Source of the DNA: Mycolicibacterium peregrinum | GTDB taxonomy: Bacteria > Actinomycetota > Actinomycetes > Mycobacteriales > Mycobacteriaceae | Reading direction: 5' to 3' | Assembly: GCF_001665785.1 (NCBI RefSeq) | Contig: NZ_LZSO01000034.1 | Location: forward strand, 117,489 to 181,488 | Length of the DNA: 64,000 bases | Shown here: piece by piece, positions 51,329-59,900 of the stretch | Layout of the letters: each line of letters begins with the position of its first letter | Position numbering within the stretch: the first letter of the stretch is position 1 | Position numbers and translations under genes: made by a program | Notes under the pieces: generated by a model | Database searches by the model: none | What the model was told of the DNA's origin: nothing | Seen by the model: the letters and a program-made list of their open reading frames with translations, nothing else

Positions 51329-54300
51329 TTGCCCCAAGTTGATATCGGTATCTACACGAAGGTCCCCAACCTTCAGCGCACCATCCTCGACATTCATAGA
51401 AAATTCGAACAGGCGGGCCGCGACGCCGGCCAGACCTTTACGCGGACCCTAGAGCGGAACCTACGGCCGATCGACCCCGGCGCCTTGGTCCGCTCTGGCG
51501 GCTTCGTCGCCGAGGGTGCCAGGGCCGGAAGGGAATTCAGTACTGGATTCAACCGCGCCGTCGACCTCAAGTCGCCTACCGTGCACGTCCGCGAGAGCGT
51601 CCGCCGCGACTCCCGCTCTATGGTGCGCGACTTGTCCGACGTCGGCTCAGCCGCCGCGACCACTGGCAGCTCTCTAACGCAGATGGCCACGGGCGCAGGG
51701 CGTACCGCAGCCGGTTTCTTCGGCTCGCTCACCGGCTCAGCGAGCGGGGCCGGTGGCGCGTTCAAAGGCGCGAGCGCAGGCATGGCCGTGTTTACGACCG
51801 GCTTGAAGGCGCTCATGGCCGTTCAGGCCGTGGTGATGATCAACGACCTTGCCAAGTCGCTTGTCACCGCCACGCAGGCGGCATGGGCGTTGCCCGCTGG
51901 ACTGGTCGCAGCCGGTGCCGGTTTCGCCGCCTTCAAGATTGGCACACAAGGATTTGCTGAGGCCGTCGAGTCGATCCGCGATCCCGAGGCATTTGCTAAA
52001 GCGCTGCAATCGATCTCGCCGAACGCGCAACAGGCTGCCCTGTCCCTTCAGGCCTTGCTGCCACAGTGGGACGCGCTCAAGAACTCAGTCCAAGACGCTC
52101 TGTTCGCGAACGTGGGACAGCAGATCAACCAACTAGCCAGCCAATACCTACCCACCCTGCAGTCGACACTGACGGGTGTCGCCGGGTCGCTGAATCAGAT
52201 GTTCCAGGGTGTCACGAACACGCTTCTGAGCAATCCCGAGCTCATCGCGAACGTCGCAACCAACATTCAGCAGGCGTTTTCGAACGCCGCCCAGGCAGCC
52301 GGACCGCTCACTGAGGCGATTGCCAAGATCGTCTCCGCCGGCAGTGACTTCCTCCCCGGGTTGGCTCAAGGTTTCGCCCAGGCCGCAAGCGATTTCGCGA
52401 GCAAGGTCAGCGAGTGGGCCGAAAACGGCGACCTCCAGCGATGGATGGAGGAGGGTTTGGCCGCTGCCCGGGAGTTGGTCTCCACCATTGGCGGTATCGG
52501 CAAAGTTGTCTACGACAATTTCGGCTCAGCCAAGCCGGAAGAGTTCAAGAAGACACTCGAGAACGTCACCACCATTGTCGACGGTGTATCCAAGGCCATC
52601 AACGGTGTTGGCTCGGCGTGGGACTTCGTCGGCAAGGCAGCCCGAATCGGTGTTAACGCCGCGATTGACGCGCTCAACGCATTGCTCAATCCGCTGGGCA
52701 CTGTGGCGCGAATTCTCAACAAGCTGCCCGGTGTCAACATTGACGTCAGCGGCCTGACCGGCCCGTTCTCACACGTCGGTGAGCCCATCGCCGGAACCCC
52801 CGTTGCGGCACCCGCGCCCGCGCCCGGCGACCCGTTCGCCTCGCCTGGGCCGGGTTCCCGAGCCGGAACCACGAGCATCGGGCCTGCTGTTGCTCCGTTC
52901 CCCGCAAGCGGCTACGCGGTACCCGGGGCACCTCCCGAGCGGGGCGGTCGCGGCGGTGCTGGTGGCCCCGACGTCACCACGCCGTACCCGACGACTGACC
53001 CGATGAGCTTGCTCCGCGGGTACCCCGTGGACGCTTCGCTCTACTCGGCAGCCCAGGGGCTCATTCGAGCGCAGTACGACGTGCAACAGCAACAGGCGGA
53101 ACTCAATGCGGTTCTGAAGAGCAACACGGCCACCGAGGCGCAGATCCAGAAAGAGCGCAACGACGTCATCAAAGCGACACAGGACGCTCAGGAAGCGGAA
53201 CTACGCCTCAATGAGGCTAAAGCGAACTCCACGAAGAAGTTCCAGAGCTCAACTGAGGCTGCCACCAAGGCGATCGACGACATCACCTCGGGCATCAGCT
53301 TTGAGGGCGGCATCCCAGGCATGATCAAGGGCCTGATTCAGTCGGTAGCCACTCTGGCCGCTGCTCCGCTGCTCGGTCAGCTATCCGCCGTGAGCAAGGC
53401 CAGGCCGGGTGAGGGCTCAGGTCTACTCGGGATCGCAGCCGCCAATGGAGTGTTTGGAGCTAAGTACGCTCCGGACGCGCTCGCGGCGAGCAACTACGGT
53501 GCTCCGCAGAGCGGCTATCCCGGCGATGCAGCGTTGTTGGCCAACGTTCGACCGGGGCGGTATTCGCAAGCGCCGGAAAGGGATCTCCTCAAGGGCCTAT
53601 CGGACTGCTCCAGCTCCATTGGTGACCTCGTCAACATTCTCGACGGAAACTCCACTGGTGGGCAGAAGCTCACCACCGGCAACGCCGCTCAGTGGCTGCC
53701 CAGCCACGGATTCCTCCCCGGCGCGGGTGGTCCCGGAGACTTCCGTGTTGGTTTCAACAGCGGGCATATGCAAGCCACCCTCCCCGGTGGAACCCCATGG
53801 AACTGGGGCTCGGATGCTGCGGCAGCCCGAGGCGGAATCGGTGGAACAGGCGCGGACGATCCGTCGTTAACGTCCCGGTACTACCGGCCGGCCAGCATGC
53901 CCGGTGGACCGCTCGCTAACGGTATGCCGCAAGCATTCCCGGGCGGTCTGCCTGGTTCGCCTCTGGCTGGCGCGTTCCCCGGCTCCCAGCCCTACGCACC
54001 AACAACCCAGCCCCAGCAGCAACCGGGCTGGCAGCCCTCAGGTGGTGGTGGCGGTGGCGGAATCCTTGGCGCTGCAATGGGCGCTGCGGGTATGGGCCTA
54101 GACATGCTGGCTCCCGGTTCGGGCGCTGCAGCTCAGATCGCAATGCAGGCCATCCAGCGGACCATCCAGTACGGGGCTTCCGTTGGCGGCTCGCTCGCTC
54201 AGGGTGCACTTGACTTCTTCTCGGTCAGTGATCCCGACGGCGGCTCAGGCACTGACCTCACTCAGTCTTGGCTTGGTCGGGTGGCCTCTGGCCTCGTGCA

Positions 54301-54514
54301 AGCGTCTCCCGCTCTGCCCGCCACGGCTGGCAAGCAGGACAAGCAGCCCCAGCAGGTTGACCCGAACACCACCCAGCACGGGCAAGGCAACGGGCAGCAG
54401 CCGGGGCCACCAACTTTGCATATCGAGAACTTTAATCAGAGCCCCGATAGGCAGGGCGTGGCACAGACCGCGAATGACCTCACCTATGCCGCGTACACGT
54501 CAGGGATGCGCTGA
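51329..54514 (+). CDS. Tape measure protein with C-terminal Cys/His peptidase-like domain
   Basis: 1061 residues from TTG 51329, nine bases after AGGAGG. Phage tape-measure character is seen in long Ala/Gly/Gln-rich helical stretches, the start VDIGIYTKVPNLQRTILDIH, a hydrophobic segment near residues 155-195, and a second coiled coil (ELRLNEAKANSTKKFQSSTE). From about residue 755 there is an NlpC/P60-like or tail-lysin-like domain as in many mycobacteriophage tape measures: Cys in LSDCSSSIGDLVNILD, GFLPGAGGPGDF, and His in FNSGHMQATLPGGTPWNWGS. It would set tail length and cut peptidoglycan. No tail tube gene accompanies it. Confidence 0.85.
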   Translation: MPQVDIGIYTKVPNLQRTILDIHRKFEQAGRDAGQTFTRTLERNLRPIDPGALVRSGGFVAEGARAGREFSTGFNRAVDLKSPTVHVRESVRRDSRSMVRDLSDVGSAAATTGSSLTQMATGAGRTAAGFFGSLTGSASGAGGAFKGASAGMAVFTTGLKALMAVQAVVMINDLAKSLVTATQAAWALPAGLVAAGAGFAAFKIGTQGFAEAVESIRDPEAFAKALQSISPNAQQAALSLQALLPQWDALKNSVQDALFANVGQQINQLASQYLPTLQSTLTGVAGSLNQMFQGVTNTLLSNPELIANVATNIQQAFSNAAQAAGPLTEAIAKIVSAGSDFLPGLAQGFAQAASDFASKVSEWAENGDLQRWMEEGLAAARELVSTIGGIGKVVYDNFGSAKPEEFKKTLENVTTIVDGVSKAINGVGSAWDFVGKAARIGVNAAIDALNALLNPLGTVARILNKLPGVNIDVSGLTGPFSHVGEPIAGTPVAAPAPAPGDPFASPGPGSRAGTTSIGPAVAPFPASGYAVPGAPPERGGRGGAGGPDVTTPYPTTDPMSLLRGYPVDASLYSAAQGLIRAQYDVQQQQAELNAVLKSNTATEAQIQKERNDVIKATQDAQEAELRLNEAKANSTKKFQSSTEAATKAIDDITSGISFEGGIPGMIKGLIQSVATLAAAPLLGQLSAVSKARPGEGSGLLGIAAANGVFGAKYAPDALAASNYGAPQSGYPGDAALLANVRPGRYSQAPERDLLKGLSDCSSSIGDLVNILDGNSTGGQKLTTGNAAQWLPSHGFLPGAGGPGDFRVGFNSGHMQATLPGGTPWNWGSDAAAARGGIGGTGADDPSLTSRYYRPASMPGGPLANGMPQAFPGGLPGSPLAGAFPGSQPYAPTTQPQQQPGWQPSGGGGGGGILGAAMGAAGMGLDMLAPGSGAAAQIAMQAIQRTIQYGASVGGSLAQGALDFFSVSDPDGGSGTDLTQSWLGRVASGLVQASPALPATAGKQDKQPQQVDPNTTQHGQGNGQQPGPPTLHIENFNQSPDRQGVAQTANDLTYAAYTSGMR

Positions 54515-54788
54515 GACCGCTTTACGAGTGTCCCCTGGGTGACCCCTGGGGGGCGTTCGAAAGTTCAGGCGCGACATAACGGCGACAGACCGTCGCCGGA
54601 AACATCGGGACTCAATCAGCAGACCTCAACATGTTGAGATCAACACAACTTGAAAGGCGCAACCCGCCGCCCGTAGGCGTGAACTCGAAAAGCATTTCTG
54701 TCTCTACAGAAACATCTTGGGGCCTGCGCCTCTCTGTTGATGGATCGGCTCCGAAGATGGCTGCGGCTCCTGGTCGCGCGGTCGACTT
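54515..54788. promoter_or_regulatory. Convergent intergenic region with palindrome and hairpin
   Basis: No gene is seen. CTCAACATGTTGAG (54625-54638) is a perfect 14-base palindrome. TTTCTGT (54695-54701) pairs with ACAGAAA (54706-54712) around CTCT and may terminate transcription from either side. The region separates the rightward tape measure gene and the leftward DUF4145 gene. Confidence 0.55.
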
Positions 54789-55430
54789 TCAGCCGCCGTC
54801 GCGCTTGTCGATCTGTTCGCGCTTGGACTCGGGGAGATCCGCATAAAGCTTCCGTATGCGTGCGGGCCGCACCACCAGCCGATCAACTACGAGATTCAGC
54901 AATTCGAACATTGCCGTTGCGTCGTTTGAGTTGTCATCCAGGCGAACCTCACGAGGATGGACAGCGCCATTGCCGGTGAGCCGAAGCACGTCCATAGCCT
55001 GCTGCAGCTCGTCGTCAAGTCGGCCAGCCTGGACCAGATTGCCGATCGCATCGTTGAGCCGGACGCCATCTTGGCCTAGATGATTAGTGGTGAGTACTTC
55101 CAATGCAGTGCGCAGTAGGGCGGACGCACTACGCGGCGACAGGTCTGCGACCATACGAGCCTCGTTGTAGAGGTCGAGGACGTCCTCGGGCATCCCCTCT
55201 ATCGGTGGCTCCGCGGTCTTAGCGACGGGTGGGTACACGAGGACGCCGTTCACCCACCACGAGACGATGTTGCACGCATTGCACCGGGTCCGTTTGGCAG
55301 ACTCGTCAACCTTCGGCGGGTCCGACACTTGGTCTATCAAGACCTTGCGGTGATGTTGCCCAGTCAGGGTGTCGCAGTACGGGCATGTGTACTGCCAAGC
55401 GTCGACCGCTGGCTCCACGTACTTCGGCAA
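54789..55430 (-). CDS. DUF4145 protein with N-terminal zinc ribbon, candidate defence cargo
   Basis: 213 residues. The N-terminus has a two-pair zinc ribbon, YTCPYCDTLTGQHH and TRCNACNIVSWW. The DUF4145 core follows: PEDVLDLYNEARMVADLSPR, SASALLRTALEVLTTNHLGQ, LNDAIGNLVQAGRLDDELQQ and MDVLRLTGNGAVHPREVRLD. DUF4145 domains often occur near or fused to restriction-type and other defence proteins. The gene is reverse-oriented and last before attR, the usual place for cargo in prophages and satellites. A defence role is inference only. Confidence 0.7.
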   Translation of the reverse strand: MPKYVEPAVDAWQYTCPYCDTLTGQHHRKVLIDQVSDPPKVDESAKRTRCNACNIVSWWVNGVLVYPPVAKTAEPPIEGMPEDVLDLYNEARMVADLSPRSASALLRTALEVLTTNHLGQDGVRLNDAIGNLVQAGRLDDELQQAMDVLRLTGNGAVHPREVRLDDNSNDATAMFELLNLVVDRLVVRPARIRKLYADLPESKREQIDKRDGG

Positions 55431-55693
55431 TCCAGGCTCCTATCGGTGGTTTGGTCCAACGCTGCGATCTGCCCTGTTTGCCATCAGTCTATGGCGCGGT
55501 CCCCCGGCTCTCCCTACCCAGGCTGATGAACTGCTCAACGGCTTGCAGCCGCCCCGTGGATACCGCAGTGATACCGCAGTAGTTCAGCAAGTGGTCAATA
55601 ACCCCACATAGCAGCAATCTACATATATGCAGCTAGATCCGTATTTATCGGCCATCGCCCACAATGACCGCAAACTGCAAACACCGAGACAAC
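55431..55693. other. Right arm of the element, no gene
   Basis: Between DUF4145 and attR I see no coding region. It contains the tandem arm-type sites at 55560-55580, then an AT-rich stretch (55605-55680) that may host integration host factor-like bending. This is the phage attP right arm. Confidence 0.6.
55560..55580. repeat. Right arm-type integrase sites
   Basis: ATACCGCAGT at 55560-55569 and 55571-55580, one-base spacer, followed by AG, the same tandem pair and orientation as at 45171-45191. Confidence 0.8.
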
Positions 55694-55740
55694 CGGATTC
55701 AAAACCCGTACAGTGTGAGTTCGAATCTCACCGAGGGCAC
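55694..55740 (+). repeat. attR, right 47-bp attachment repeat
   Basis: Identical to 45063-45109. It is the displaced original 3' end of the host tRNA-Leu gene, ending GGGCAC and then AAAG, without an encoded CCA. It is not a complete tRNA: no 5' half precedes it. Confidence 0.95.
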
Positions 55741-55747
55741 AAAGCTG

Positions 55748-56092
55748 TCACTGGAAGGCAGTGAGGCAGACGAACAGCGCGGCGGGTACATATCCGACCA
55801 GCGCCGCGCCGAACAGGGTGCTCAGGACGTTCATGGTCCGGGTCTTCCGGATCACAGCAGCCCGGATCAACCCGCCGTAGCCGAGCACCGCCAGCACCAC
55901 ACTGAGCACCGCTCCCCCTCGTGTCCGCATCGCCTCCGCGGTCGACGGGTAGCGGCCGTCCTTCAGATTCGACGTCAGCGCGTCGCTGCTCATGACGAGA
56001 TAGAGCACCAGGAATGACGCGAGCAGGACGAAGCCCGACGCCACCGCGAGTGTGGTGGCAAGCTTCGGTCCGCCGTCGGGAAGTTCTGGCAC
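55748..56092 (-). CDS. Small membrane protein of unknown function
   Basis: 114 residues from GTG 56092 (MPELPDGGPKLATTLAVASG). Three helices are predicted: ATTLAVASGFVLLASFLVLY, AVLSVVLAVLGYGGLIRAAV and LFGAALVGYVPAALFVCLTA. The loop between helices 1 and 2 is polar (SNLKDGRYPSTAEAMRTRGG). The upstream frame is longer but looks like out-of-frame sequence. The stop is only eight bases from attR, so this is the first host gene past the element. No family is recognised. Confidence 0.6.
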   Translation of the reverse strand: MPELPDGGPKLATTLAVASGFVLLASFLVLYLVMSSDALTSNLKDGRYPSTAEAMRTRGGAVLSVVLAVLGYGGLIRAAVIRKTRTMNVLSTLFGAALVGYVPAALFVCLTAFQ

Positions 56093-56254
56093 AGGAACGG
56101 ACGCTACGGCACGAGGCCTGCGGAAAGCGGTTGCACCGCTGGGTCGTAGCTTGGGACCAAACGCACCCGCCTGGTGGGTGCCCGACGGTAGGTTGAGCCG
56201 TGCGCTGCGTTGCGCCCGCCGGCGGTCGATGCCGCGGCGGACGACAGGAGGATC

Positions 56255-56929
56255 GTGAAAGCCGTTGCGAGAGTAGTCGGATTCGGGCTCGTTGAGCTCA
56301 CCGTTTTCGGCCTGGTTTTGTTCTTGCTCGCGGGAACATTCGACTACTGGCAAGCCTGGGCTTTTCTGGTGGTGTTCGCCCTCTCGACGTGGGTCCCGAG
56401 CATCTACCTGCAACGCGCGGATCCCGCTGCACATCAACGCCGCAAACGCGCCGGGCCTGCCGCCGAAAGCCGCACGTTGCAAAAGGTCCTCATCGCCGGG
56501 TGGTACGCCTCGTTGGCCGCCATGGTGGTGGTCAGCGCGCTCGACCATCGCTTCAGTTGGTCCTCGGTGCCTGCGCCCATCTGCGTGGCCGGTGACGTCC
56601 TGGTGGCTGTCGGACTGGGCGTCACGAGCCTGGTGGTCATTCAGAACAGCTTCGCGGCCTCCACCGTTCAGGTGGAGACAGGCCAGCAGCTCGTCTCCAC
56701 CGGCCTGTACGGGCTCGTCCGCCACCCGATGTACACGGGCAACGTGCTGACCATCGTCGGCTTCCCGCTCGCGCTCGGGTCCTACTGGGGGCTCCTGCCC
56801 GTCGTTCCCGGACTCATGATGCTCATCATCCGTATTCGCGATGAAGAGAAGCTGCTGGTCGAACAACTGGACGGCTACCGCGAATACGCGCAGAAGGCGC
56901 GCTACCGCCTCGTGCCCTACATGTGGTGA
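56255..56929 (+). CDS. Isoprenylcysteine carboxyl methyltransferase-like membrane protein
   Basis: 224 residues from GTG 56255, with AGGAGG just upstream. Five or so helices are predicted. The ICMT/PEMT signature is present near the C-terminus: STGLYGLVRHPMYTGNVLTI (Arg-His-Pro-x-Tyr) and later RDEEKLLVEQLDGYREYAQK (Glu-Glu). Bacterial members methylate lipids, thiols or unknown substrates using S-adenosylmethionine. It is convergent with the NRPS gene, and its stop codon lies inside the terminator stem. Confidence 0.82.
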   Translation: MKAVARVVGFGLVELTVFGLVLFLLAGTFDYWQAWAFLVVFALSTWVPSIYLQRADPAAHQRRKRAGPAAESRTLQKVLIAGWYASLAAMVVVSALDHRFSWSSVPAPICVAGDVLVAVGLGVTSLVVIQNSFAASTVQVETGQQLVSTGLYGLVRHPMYTGNVLTIVGFPLALGSYWGLLPVVPGLMMLIIRIRDEEKLLVEQLDGYREYAQKARYRLVPYMW

Positions 56930-56969
56930 TCGCCGCGCGCCCCCCCCCCCCGGGGGGCGCGCGGCGATC
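56928..56969. terminator. 18-bp convergent terminator with a 12-C run
   Basis: GATCGCCGCGCGCCCCCC (56928-56945) pairs perfectly with GGGGGGCGCGCGGCGATC (56952-56969) around six further C residues, making a run of 12 C (56940-56951). It lies between the convergent ICMT-like and NRPS genes and overlaps the ICMT-like stop codon. The C run is likely to vary in length between strains or reads. Confidence 0.85.
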
Positions 56970-56971
56970 GC

Positions 56972-59900
56972 TCACTGAGCGGGGGCGTTCTCCAGATGCT
57001 GAGCCAAGCCCCGCACCGACGGGGCGCCGAGCAGCATGAGCACCGTCAATTCGACATCGAGCGCCGCGTTGATCGCCGCGATGGCACGCATCGCGGAAAT
57101 CGAGTCGCCGCCAGAAGCGAAGAACGACTCCTCCACCCCGATGCGGTCCACCCCCAGCACCTCGGCGTAGATGCTGGCCACGATCTGCTCGACCAAAGTG
57201 GCCGGAGGGCAATAGGCACCATCGGTCGCCTCGGCCCCGGATGCAGGCAGCGGCATGGTCTCTGACTGAGCGGGGACCGCCTTGCCGACCCAGCCGTGCC
57301 GCCGTTGCCCGGAACCTTTCACGAGGTCCAAGGACGACAAGCGGCGCCCCGGATGGGCGGTCATCTCCACCAACACCTTCTTGAACCGCTCCATCAACGC
57401 ATCGATGGATTCCGCGTCGAACACATCGGTGTCGTATTGGACGCGCAGTTCCAGCTCCCGGCCCGGCCCGGCCTGCACCGAGATCGGGTAGTGGTAGTAG
57501 TCGCGGCTGCTGAAACCGGTGATGGCCAACCCGTCGCCACCGGGTTGTGTCCCGGCGTCGGTCGGATAGTTCTCATAGACGAAGACCGTGTCGAACAGCC
57601 TGTCCTGGCCGGTGATGCGGTGGATGTCGCTGAGCGCCACATGCTGATGCTCGAGGGTGTCGTTGTGCGCACCCTGCAGTTGATCGAGCAGATCGCCGGT
57701 AGTGGTGTCCGGTGTGAACGTCGCCCGCACCGGCACCGTGTTGATCAGCAGACCCACCATCGAATCCGCACCGTCGACCTCGGCGGGGCGGCCCGAGACG
57801 ACGGTGCCGAATGCCACGTCGGACTGGCCGGTCAGTGAGCTCAGCAGCATTGCCCAGGCGCCCTGCAACACCACGTTGACGGTGGTGTGATGCGAACGCG
57901 CCAGCTTGGTGAGCGCCCGTGTGGTCTTCGCAGGCACTCGATACGAATCGACGCGACGCTCCCCGAACCGCAACTTCTGCGGCGGCCCAACGAGAATCGG
58001 GGTGTCGAACCCGGCCAGCACCTCACGCCATGCGGCGTGCGCGGCAGGACGATCGCGTTCGGCCAGCCATGTCATGAACCTGCGGTACGGCGAGGCCGCG
58101 GGCAACCGGAGCCCGTGGTAACCGGCGAAGATCTCCTGCATCAGAATCGGCATCGACCAGCCGTCCAACACGATGTGGTGATTGGTCAGGATGAAGCGGT
58201 GGCGGTCGCCCGCGATGCGGAGGAGGGCGGCCCGGAAGGCGGGTTGGTTCCCGAGGTCGCATACGGCCGCACGCTCGGCCGCAAGGATCTCCTCGATCTC
58301 TGCGTCGAGGCCAATGCCGTTGGCGTCCAACTCGATATACCGCCAGGGCGCCACGGGGTCAGCGGGAATTGCCTGCACCGGCTGCTCGAATTGTGGGCAG
58401 AAGCGGGCCGCCAGATGCGGATGCCGGCCGACCACCGTCTGCACGGCATCGTGGAGCCGGCTCACGTCGAGCGGGCCGCTCAGTGCGAGATCCAGCTGCA
58501 CCGCATACACGTCATCTCCGGAGCTGCTGGCGACACCGGCGTGATACAGGAGCCCTTCCTGCAGTGGCGTCAGTGGCAGCACATCGGAAAGGGGCGATTC
58601 TCCGTGCAGCGTGTCGATCTGCTGCTGGCTCAGGCGAACCGGGGCGATGTCGGACGGGGTCAACCCGCCCCCGCCCCGTCTGACGTGGGCACAGATGCCT
58701 GCCAGGGCGTCGAACCACAGGCGGCTGATCCGCGTGACAGCGGTGTGATCGAGCGCCGACGGTGCAAATGTCCAGGTGGCGTTCAGATGGGGGCCGGTGT
58801 CGGTGTCGATCGTGACGGCGTTGAGCTCGACGGAGTGCGCCAGCGCAATGGGTATCGCTCCGGCGGCGCCGGTCATCGACAAGCCGTCCTGACTGAACCG
58901 CCACACATCCCCCGAGGCAAAAGCAGCCGGAGAGCCCAGCCGCCCGAGATAGTTGAACCCGATCACGGGATCAGATCCCGCCAGGTCCACGTCGGGGTTG
59001 AGATACCGCAGCAGACCATAGGTCAGCCCGTCGGGCAGCGCTCGAAGCTGCTCTTTGGCCTCTTTGATCACCGCGCCGAGCGCGGCATCACCGGCCACCA
59101 CCTGTGTCCAACGCAGCCCGCCTCCTCGGGCTCCGAAGCTCAATGACACCGGGTACTTGGTGGTGAACCATCCGACCGTGCGCGACAGGTCGACATCTCG
59201 ATCGTCGGTGCCGCCCAACCCCGCCAATTCCTCTTGGCGCCCATGCCCTTCCACGTCGATGGCGACCGGCGCTCCGCTTGTCCCCAGGTACTGCGTCCAG
59301 GCAAGGGCAAAGGCGATCAACAGGATTTCCTGAACGCCGGCGTGGAATGCCGCAGGCACCTCGCCGAGGAGCATGCGCGTGGTCTCGACGTCCAGAAACT
59401 CCGTGAGGTACCCGGCGGTGGCGAATGTATCCTCCGCCGGCCGGGGTGCCGGCAACGCGGCTGGGATGGATGTCACCTGCCGCCATGCGTCCGCGTGGGC
59501 GACGACGTCTGGATGCTGCGCCTGCTCGGCAAGCAGGTCGGCCCAACCCGTGAACGATGTTCCGGCGGGAGGCAACAGCACCGGCTGCCCGCCGCGATGC
59601 TGGGTCCAGGCGATGTTGAGGTCCTCCAGCACAATTCGCCAGGACACCCCGTCGATGGCCAGATGGTGAACGACCAACGCCAGTTGGCCCGTGGTCGAAC
59701 TCCACAACGCGCTCAACATCGCCCCGGCAGCAGGATTCAACCGCGACCGGGCCGCCGCCAGCGCGTCTTCCGTCAGCACGTCCACGGTGTGCAGGTAGGC
59801 GCGGGCATCCACCCCGTCCGCCTGCGGCACCGTGAGAGACCAACCACCCGATCCGTCGTCCCCCGCCCGCAATCGGAGCATGCCGTGCCGATCGAGCAAG

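Larger units (their letters stand above)
45063..55740. mobile_element. 10.7-kb integrated mini-prophage or phage satellite in tRNA-Leu
   Basis: Perfect 47-bp direct repeats of the tRNA 3' part bound the element (45063-45109 and 55694-55740). Inside are a tyrosine integrase, an excisionase-like protein, an HNH-like protein, small unknown proteins, a gp10-like protein, a capsid protein, a tape measure protein and a reverse-strand DUF4145 gene. No portal, terminase, maturation protease, tail tube, lysis or repressor gene is visible. AT-rich tracts (46370-46620, 47130-47190) and TTG/GTG starts set it apart from its surroundings. Size and content recall the M. tuberculosis elements phiRv1 and phiRv2, but with a different gene set. 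Confidence 0.92.

Noticed and set aside
55681..55740. Second tRNA gene
   Set aside because: Only the 3' 47 bases of the tRNA-Leu are present; there is no 5' acceptor or D arm, so it is attR.
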